Positions 11,903-15,683 of a DNA stretch of 15,683 bases are shown one piece after another (position 1 is the first letter of the stretch; the number at the start of each line of letters is the position of its first letter). This DNA is from Candidatus Woesearchaeota archaeon (lineage in GTDB: Archaea > Nanobdellota > Nanobdellia > Woesearchaeales > SM23-78). Where the stretch lies: positions 1-15,683 of the forward strand of contig JAHWIP010000032.1 in assembly GCA_019322375.1 (NCBI GenBank). Reading direction: 5' to 3'. A model generated the notes under the pieces. The model searched no databases. It was given only the letters and a program-made list of their open reading frames with translations, and had not been told where the DNA came from. Made by a program: the position numbers and the translations under genes.

Positions 11903-13243
11903 TTATTCCTTTATCATCCCAACCAGTTTTTTCTGCATCTCATCCAGTTTTTCCTTGGAAGTAGCCTCTAACCTAAGCTTTATAACCGGCTCTGTGTTGC
12001 TTTTTCTTAGAATAAACCACCAGTCAGGATAATCAACTCTTACTCCATCAATTTCTACTAGCCTTCCATCGCTAAAGGCTTGTTTTACTTTGTCAAGAGC
12101 TTTATCTGCATCACTTGTCTTTAATCTGAGCTCAGGGCTTGCAAAGTATTTTTTTAATGGGTTGGCTAGTTCTGACAGCTTTTTCTTGCTATAAACAAAT
12201 GCTTTCATTGCTTTAAGGGCAAAGTATAAGCCGTCGTCAATGTTATAATGATCTTGGAAGAATACATGGCCTGTTACTTCTGCACCAAAAACCCCTCCTT
12301 GCTCTGTGAGCTGGGATTTATAAAAAGGATTGCCTCCTCTGGTCATTATTCCTTCTCCATTATTCTCCTTAATAACTTCCTGTACCACCCTGCTCATCCT
12401 TATATCATAATAAACCCTTTTATCACTTCTGCCTTTAAGTTCGTTAGGAACCAGAATGGCTGTTATAATGTCTGGGTAGACAATTTCTCCGTTTTCATCA
12501 ATGCAAAAAGTCCTGTCAGCATCTCCGTCAAAAGCAACTCCTAGGTCTGCTTTTTCCTCAACCACTTTTTTTCTAATATCATCAAGGGTAGATTCATCCA
12601 TTGGATTCGCAACATGATTAGGAAAGCTCATATCTATCTTTTCATACATTGGGATAACTTCAATATCCAGTTTGTCAAAAACAGGCTTTGCACTAATGCT
12701 TCCCATACCATTACCATAATCAACCACAACCTTTAAATCTTTGACCTCTACAAACTTTTCAGTGAGCTCTTCAACATATTCATCAAGAATACTGAACTGC
12801 TCAGTTTTTCCTTTGGTTTCTTTTACTTCATCAGCAATAGCAGGATTCATTGAAAGCTTTTTAACATCCTCTAATTCTCCAGGAATTGATAACTGAAAGT
12901 TAGGATGCTTAATTAATTTAATACCAGCATCAGTAGATGATGTGTGAGAAGCAGTAACCACTATTCCTCCTATAAAGCCTTTTTTAGCAACAGCATACAT
13001 TATCAAAGGAGTGGGCACTTCTCCCATGTCATAAACATGAACACCTACATTAACTAATGCGTCAATCATTGCTTTGTGTATAGAAGCTGATGACTCCTTT
13101 GCATCCCTGCCAATAACAACCTTGTCAGCATTAGTAAAAAAAGCAAAAGCCTTGGCAATAGCACCAGCTGCTTCTTCATTCAATTCAGATGGATAAGGAG
13201 CTCTGATATCATATGCCCTGAATATGCTTGGATTAATAGTCAT
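11903..13243 (-). CDS. Phosphohexomutase (phosphomannomutase/phosphoglucomutase, ManB/AlgC-like)
   Basis: Interconverts hexose 6-phosphate and 1-phosphate to supply nucleotide sugars for glycans. 446 residues, four-domain family length. It starts with IFRAYDIRAPYPSELNEEAA; active-site Ser99 lies in VVTASHTSSTDAGIKL; the metal loop FDGDADR is at 239-244, the sugar loop GAEVTGHVFFQD at 320-331 and the phosphate loop RKSNTEP at 413-419. The sugar loop is nearer to phosphomannomutase/phosphoglucomutase (G-E-M-S-G/A-H) than to GlmM (G-E-Q-S-G-H). The active-site loop departs from the common T-A-S-H-N-P-x-x-Y-N-G. GAGG 7 nt before the ATG supports the start. Last gene of the operon from 15187; it could feed glycosylation of the sequon-rich surface protein, but that link is inference. 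Confidence 0.9.
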   Translation of the reverse strand: MTINPSIFRAYDIRAPYPSELNEEAAGAIAKAFAFFTNADKVVIGRDAKESSASIHKAMIDALVNVGVHVYDMGEVPTPLIMYAVAKKGFIGGIVVTASHTSSTDAGIKLIKHPNFQLSIPGELEDVKKLSMNPAIADEVKETKGKTEQFSILDEYVEELTEKFVEVKDLKVVVDYGNGMGSISAKPVFDKLDIEVIPMYEKIDMSFPNHVANPMDESTLDDIRKKVVEEKADLGVAFDGDADRTFCIDENGEIVYPDIITAILVPNELKGRSDKRVYYDIRMSRVVQEVIKENNGEGIMTRGGNPFYKSQLTEQGGVFGAEVTGHVFFQDHYNIDDGLYFALKAMKAFVYSKKKLSELANPLKKYFASPELRLKTSDADKALDKVKQAFSDGRLVEIDGVRVDYPDWWFILRKSNTEPVIKLRLEATSKEKLDEMQKKLVGMIKE

Positions 13244-13255
13244 TCACATGCCTCT

Positions 13256-13501
13256 TTATTTTGTTTTTATCTTTTTTTGCACACCTTGAATCGTGTAGAT
13301 AATGCCGAATAATACAAAGGATAATAATACACAAAACCAAATGAGTGCTATTAGCATTTCAGTTCCTGAAAAATCAATCCTGTAAACTCCTGGTGGCAAG
13401 GGTTTAAAAATTGTGAGTTTAGCAAGAAGCCACCAATCAATAGCAAATAAAATATAAATAGGGCCTTTGTATATTTTTGGCATATTTTTAAAAATTCTCA
13501 T
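13256..13501 (-). CDS. Small two-helix membrane protein, function unknown
   Basis: 81 residues from the ATG at 13501; an open frame continues to a TTG at 13537, but that stretch is mostly a hairpin and adds only basic residues. Two hydrophobic segments, about 14-32 (GPIYILFAIDWWLLAKLTIF) and 48-71 (MLIALIWFCVLLSFVLFGII), are joined by a short polar loop KPLPPGVYRIDFSGTE. The tail is basic (KKIKTK), so N- and C-termini are probably cytosolic. It lies 12 nt before the phosphohexomutase and 54 nt after the kinase gene on the - strand. Not recognised. Confidence 0.6.
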   Translation of the reverse strand: MRIFKNMPKIYKGPIYILFAIDWWLLAKLTIFKPLPPGVYRIDFSGTEMLIALIWFCVLLSFVLFGIIYTIQGVQKKIKTK

Positions 13502-13514
13502 TCTCTTTTTTCCC

Positions 13515-13537
13515 TTGCTCACTTTGCGAGCGAGCAA
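13515..13537. repeat. Inverted repeat before the small membrane-protein gene
   Basis: TTGCTC (13515-13520) and GAGCAA (13532-13537) form an outer stem. Alternatively GCTCAC / GCGAGC (13517-13522, 13526-13531; 3-nt loop, one wobble pair) form an inner hairpin. It is GC-richer than its surroundings. Confidence 0.5.
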
Positions 13538-13555
13538 ATAATTATTTTCAAATCA

Positions 13556-14176
13556 CTATCCACTTATAAACCTTATTATTTTATCAAAGTTTTTCTTGTC
13601 TTCTTTGGTTTTATATTCTTTCCCTAGCTTTATCAGTTTCTTTTTATGGGAAATCCAGGAAGATTTCTCATTCCAAAAATTCTTTGAATTTTTGTTATCA
13701 ATCATTATCCCTTTGCTCTCCAGCACAGGCTTGTTCCTGGCAATATACTGCAGGAACTGGGTCACATTCTTTGGTTTTTTGGTTTTCTTGCATCTTTCAA
13801 AGTCTATCATTACAGCCTTGTTTTGTTTTGTTATTAGGATATCTTTGTAAGGATTGGTTAGTTCCTGCTTGTTAATTCCAAGCAAATCCATTTTTCTGCA
13901 CTGCTCAAGAACTTGTTTCAGCACGCTAACAATTTTTTTCTTGTTTTTCTCATTTTCCAAGAACTCCTTAATCCTTATTCCTTCAACAAACTCTCTGTAT
14001 AATTTTTTGTTTTCATACTTGATAAACTTTGGGCCAATGCTTTTCTTGTTAAGTATCTGCAGGTATTTGGCTTCATTCTTTAGTGTATCAACTGCACTCC
14101 TAGGATTTTTCTCTTTAATGCAAATATTTCCTTGCTTATAGATAATTCCTCTTTTGCCTTTTGCATATACGTTCAT
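13556..14176 (-). CDS. Predicted Ser/Thr protein kinase, COG2112-like
   Basis: 206 residues. Kinase-like features: Lys21 in ICIKEKNP (ATP-binding Lys), Glu35 in LKNEAKYL (helix C), hinge-like YREFVEGIRIKEFL (60-73), MDLLGINKQELTNPYKDILI (96-115) in the place of the catalytic loop, and MIDFERCKK (123-131) in the place of D-F-G. KPKNVTQFLQYI next to it matches the archaeal COG2112 family (D-F-E-x...P-K-N-V-T-Q). The catalytic loop lacks H-R-D, which is usual for this family. The protein is strongly basic (Lys-rich C-terminus), and its target is unknown. It follows the Mtq2-like gene by 9 nt with no Shine-Dalgarno. An atypical or Rio/Bud32-related kinase remains possible. Confidence 0.75.
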   Translation of the reverse strand: MNVYAKGKRGIIYKQGNICIKEKNPRSAVDTLKNEAKYLQILNKKSIGPKFIKYENKKLYREFVEGIRIKEFLENEKNKKKIVSVLKQVLEQCRKMDLLGINKQELTNPYKDILITKQNKAVMIDFERCKKTKKPKNVTQFLQYIARNKPVLESKGIMIDNKNSKNFWNEKSSWISHKKKLIKLGKEYKTKEDKKNFDKIIRFISG

Positions 14177-14185
14177 GTTAATTCA

Positions 14186-14719
14186 TTATATTATTTTTAT
14201 TTTATAAACATATAATTCTTCAAGTAATGGCAGGCTCTTTTTTTCTAATAACTCAGACATGTAATTTTCTTTTTCAATAACTTTATCAACCTGTTCTTTT
14301 CCTGTTCTATTGCTGAATACCATGAGAATAATGCCTCCAGGGTTTAAATGCTTTTTTGCTTGTTTTAAAAACATCTCAATAACTTCATAACCTTTAACTC
14401 CTCCGTCAAGAGCAACATCTTTATCTTTTTCCTCAATTGGCAGATAAGGCGGGTTAAAAACTATTGTATCAAACTTCTCTGTTATATTGCCAAAAAGATT
14501 GGATTGAAAAGCCTTTACTCCTGCGATATCTTTCTTTTTCAGCTCTTCAATGCATTGCTCATCTATATCAACAGCAATCACTTCTTCTACATCATTCTTA
14601 TAACTAGCTCCTTTTGCAAGAATCCCAGAGCCAGTGCCCATATCCAGTACTTTGCCATAAGCCAGTTGTTTAACATATTCTAAAAGAAGATAAGAGTCTT
14701 CCTGGGGTTCATAGGTCAT
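14186..14719 (-). CDS. HemK2/Mtq2-type protein methyltransferase (release factor glutamine methylase)
   Basis: 177 residues, the short form without the N-terminal domain of bacterial PrmC. The start YEPQEDSYLLLEYV (residues 3-16) is characteristic of archaeal/eukaryotic Mtq2-HemK2 proteins. The SAM-binding loop is VLDMGTGSGILA (24-35), the acidic residue is Asp51 (AVDID) and the catalytic N-P-P-Y is at 89-92 (IVFNPPYLP). The family methylates the Gln of the G-G-Q motif in class I release factors using SAM; in archaea the partner subunit Trm112 may be needed. It follows the winged-helix gene by 9 nt with no clear Shine-Dalgarno. A related amino-methyltransferase activity cannot be excluded. 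Confidence 0.88.
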   Translation of the reverse strand: MTYEPQEDSYLLLEYVKQLAYGKVLDMGTGSGILAKGASYKNDVEEVIAVDIDEQCIEELKKKDIAGVKAFQSNLFGNITEKFDTIVFNPPYLPIEEKDKDVALDGGVKGYEVIEMFLKQAKKHLNPGGIILMVFSNRTGKEQVDKVIEKENYMSELLEKKSLPLLEELYVYKIKII

Positions 14720-14728
14720 TTTAAGAAC

Positions 14729-15187
14729 TCATTTAAAGGTTTTATCAGCTTCTTTAAGATACTCTTTTACTCGATTTAGTATGCTTGCCATATAGTACTC
14801 TTCAAGGTTCTCTTCAAACAAGGTGAGCAGAGCACTATTTTCTTTTATTCTGTAATTATTTTTTATCTTCTCAACAATGAACAAGTCCCTTAATCTTAAT
14901 AACTGTCTTCTAATATTTGAAGGTGCTATTCCCAGCATCTTTAACTTATTCTTTTTCCTGTTCTCAATGGTTTTTCTTTCAACCTCTGTAGAACTGAGCT
15001 CTTCTTTTGTTTCTAACATCACCTGCAGTACATCAACAACTACATCTCGGGAATCACCTGGCTGAAGCAAGCCAAGACTTAGACAAATCTTCCTAACCAG
15101 CTCTCTCTTAGAAAGACTCTTAGGCTTCTCATACTTCCTCAGCGTTACTTCTGCTAGAGGAGTATCAATACTAATAGTCTTTTTCAA
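14729..15187 (-). CDS. Winged-helix DNA-binding protein, likely transcription regulator of its own operon
   Basis: 152 residues, starting at TTG 15187. GGGGGG at 15196-15201 lies 8 nt before it, and the first ATG in frame is only at residue 57, so a TTG start is favoured. Residues 62-120 look like a winged helix: ELSSTEVERKTI (helix 2), IAPSNIRRQLLRLRDLFIVE (recognition helix and turn), NNYRI (wing). The region before it (SLSKRELVRKICLSLGL) is helical, and the C-terminus (FEENLEEYYMASILNRVKEYL) could dimerise. First gene of a five-gene operon with a strong promoter and an 8-bp dyad just before its start, suggesting autoregulation. Not a family I can name. Confidence 0.65.
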   Translation of the reverse strand: MKKTISIDTPLAEVTLRKYEKPKSLSKRELVRKICLSLGLLQPGDSRDVVVDVLQVMLETKEELSSTEVERKTIENRKKNKLKMLGIAPSNIRRQLLRLRDLFIVEKIKNNYRIKENSALLTLFEENLEEYYMASILNRVKEYLKEADKTFK

Positions 15188-15203
15188 GTAAAAATCCCCC
15201 CAA

Positions 15204-15225
15204 TAATCAATATAATAATTGATTA
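15204..15225. promoter_or_regulatory. Operator-like dyad TAATCAAT-6-ATTGATTA
   Basis: Perfect 8-bp inverted repeat with a 6-bp AT spacer. It occupies the predicted start of transcription of the winged-helix operon, ending just before the GGGGGG Shine-Dalgarno. This is the position expected for repressor binding by a dimer. Confidence 0.55.
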
Positions 15226-15246
15226 AAATATTTAAGCAGAAAGAAA

Positions 15247-15260
15247 TATATAAACTTTTC
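15247..15260 (-). promoter_or_regulatory. BRE/TATA promoter of the winged-helix operon
   Basis: On the - strand GAAAAG is followed by TTTATATA (15254-15247), an excellent archaeal BRE plus TATA. Start predicted about 15224, at the edge of the dyad. Read on the + strand, TATATAAA with AAAGAAA upstream could also serve a divergent transcript into the hairpin cluster. Confidence 0.65.
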
Positions 15261-15450
15261 GATTTTAATCGAAATTCATAAATTTAAAACTTATGAATTC
15301 AAAAATCATAGATTTCATCAAACAGAAATTTGATGGACCAACAAAAGCAGAGCTTTTGAGTGCCAAAAACATAGTTTTTGAGCACAACAAATCGAAGATT
15401 TGTTGATTTTTGTAAAGCTCAAAAACTATGTTTTTGTTGTATTTCGATTA
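15257..15450. repeat. Cluster of nested hairpins, unknown element
   Basis: In order: TTTCGATT/AATCGAAA (15257-15274), AATTCATAA/TTATGAATT (15273-15299), CATCAAA/TTTGATG (15316-15335), CAAAAGC-AGA-GCTTTTG (15342-15358), CAAAAAC-ATA-GTTTTTG (15364-15380), CAACAAATC-GAA-GATTTGTTG (15385-15405) and CAAAAAC-TAT-GTTTTTG (15420-15436). The fifth and seventh are inverted copies: 15364-15383 pairs perfectly with 15417-15436 over 20 bp. The whole is bounded by TAATCGAAAT (15266-15275) and ATTTCGATTA (15441-15450). All stems listed are perfect. It may be a structured RNA, a miniature mobile element or a 3'-end structure of ileS. Confidence 0.85.
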
Positions 15451-15462
15451 TTAAGATTATTT

Positions 15463-15683
15463 TTATTTAACAATCAAGAACCTAAACTCCTTCCCTCTTA
15501 TCTCAGTCTTGCTCTCAAACTCACTCTTAACTTCACTCTTCTTAGCAAACTCTAACTCGCTAGCACCCACTTTTTCTTTTAACTCTTCAAAGTGTTCTTT
15601 ATCTAGTTTAAAATCTGTCTCAATCAATATCTTTACTTTGTCAGTTCTTTTTAAGCCTGCTTTTTTACGCAGAGACTGTATCC
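15463..15683 (-). CDS. ileS: Isoleucyl-tRNA synthetase, C-terminal end (rest outside window)
   Basis: Open on the - strand from the window edge (first full codon at 15681) to TAA at 15463-15465; 72 residues are visible. The start IQSLRKKAGLKRTDKVKILI matches the conserved R-x-I-Q-x-x-R-K-x-A-G-L-x-x-x-D segment in the C-terminal part of class I isoleucyl-tRNA synthetases (shared loosely with ValRS). The remaining FKLDKEHFEELKEKVGASEL...FRFLIVK fits the terminal domain of archaeal IleRS. The enzyme charges tRNA-Ile. IleRS is favoured but other long class Ia synthetases are possible on so short a piece. Its 3' flank runs into the hairpin cluster 13 nt after the stop. Confidence 0.75.
   Translation of the reverse strand, partial: IQSLRKKAGLKRTDKVKILIETDFKLDKEHFEELKEKVGASELEFAKKSEVKSEFESKTEIRGKEFRFLIVK

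Noticed and set aside
11838..12032. 64-residue + strand open frame over the phosphohexomutase 3' end
   Set aside because: Runs through two hairpins and the antisense of the RKSNTEP phosphate-loop region; no independent support.
13515..13537. Intrinsic terminator after the COG2112-like kinase gene
   Set aside because: On the - strand the stem is followed by GGGAAAAAAG, not a U-run.
15257..15450. tRNA gene or CRISPR array in the palindrome cluster
   Set aside because: No tRNA consensus arms (T-loop or anticodon stem) and no invariant direct repeat; the stems differ in sequence.

Overview
The window is AT-rich and looks like a chromosomal segment of an archaeon. Every information-processing gene is archaeal/eukaryotic in type: exosome Rrp4/Rrp41/Rrp42, SBDS, proteasome alpha, RNase P Pop5, RNA polymerase subunit K, and an archaeal/eukaryotic-style HemK2/Mtq2 methyltransferase. 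Central carbon enzymes are bacterial-like (GAPDH with the S-C-T-T-N-C active site). Together with short intergenic gaps, TATA boxes about 27 nt before several start codons, U-tract terminators and DUF5667/DUF4382 surface proteins, this suggests a DPANN lineage (Woesearchaeota/Pacearchaeota-like). That placement is an inference; no marker was searched.

Layout: (1) 1-2644: 3' end of a pcm-type methyltransferase, a divergent Cys-rich lipoprotein, a small orphan gene, then gap and an MgtC-family membrane protein on the + strand. The gap start region (SD, ATG and eight codons) is present twice, exactly 100 nt apart, with a hairpin between the copies. (2) 2683-5625: three secreted-protein genes on the - strand, each followed by a U-rich terminator. 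The largest has an insertion carrying 16 Cys at about 10-residue spacing and 18 N-glycosylation sequons. The other two share an identical 17-nt motif at the same distance from their TATA boxes. (3) 5820-7263: pgk and a DUF5661 protein on the + strand. (4) 7283-11700: a tight - strand operon rnp2-psmA-sbds-rrp4-rrp41-rrp42-rpoK, the classic archaeal exosome/proteasome superoperon with rpoK as its last gene. (5) 11903-15187: a second - strand operon: winged-helix protein, Mtq2-like methyltransferase, COG2112-type kinase, small membrane protein, phosphohexomutase. It has a good BRE/TATA promoter and an operator-like dyad. (6) 15188-15462: a dense cluster of perfect hairpins between that promoter and the 3' end of ileS.

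The genes form housekeeping modules: RNA processing/decay with protein decay and ribosome maturation (region 4), lower glycolysis (gap, pgk), and sugar-phosphate supply for glycans (phosphohexomutase), which could feed the heavily sequon-loaded surface protein. The least explained signal is a family of short hairpins, mostly with 3-nt loops and CA...TG ends. Examples lie in the gap leader, after the phosphohexomutase gene, inside the coding region of the rrp4 tail, and stacked between ileS and the winged-helix gene.
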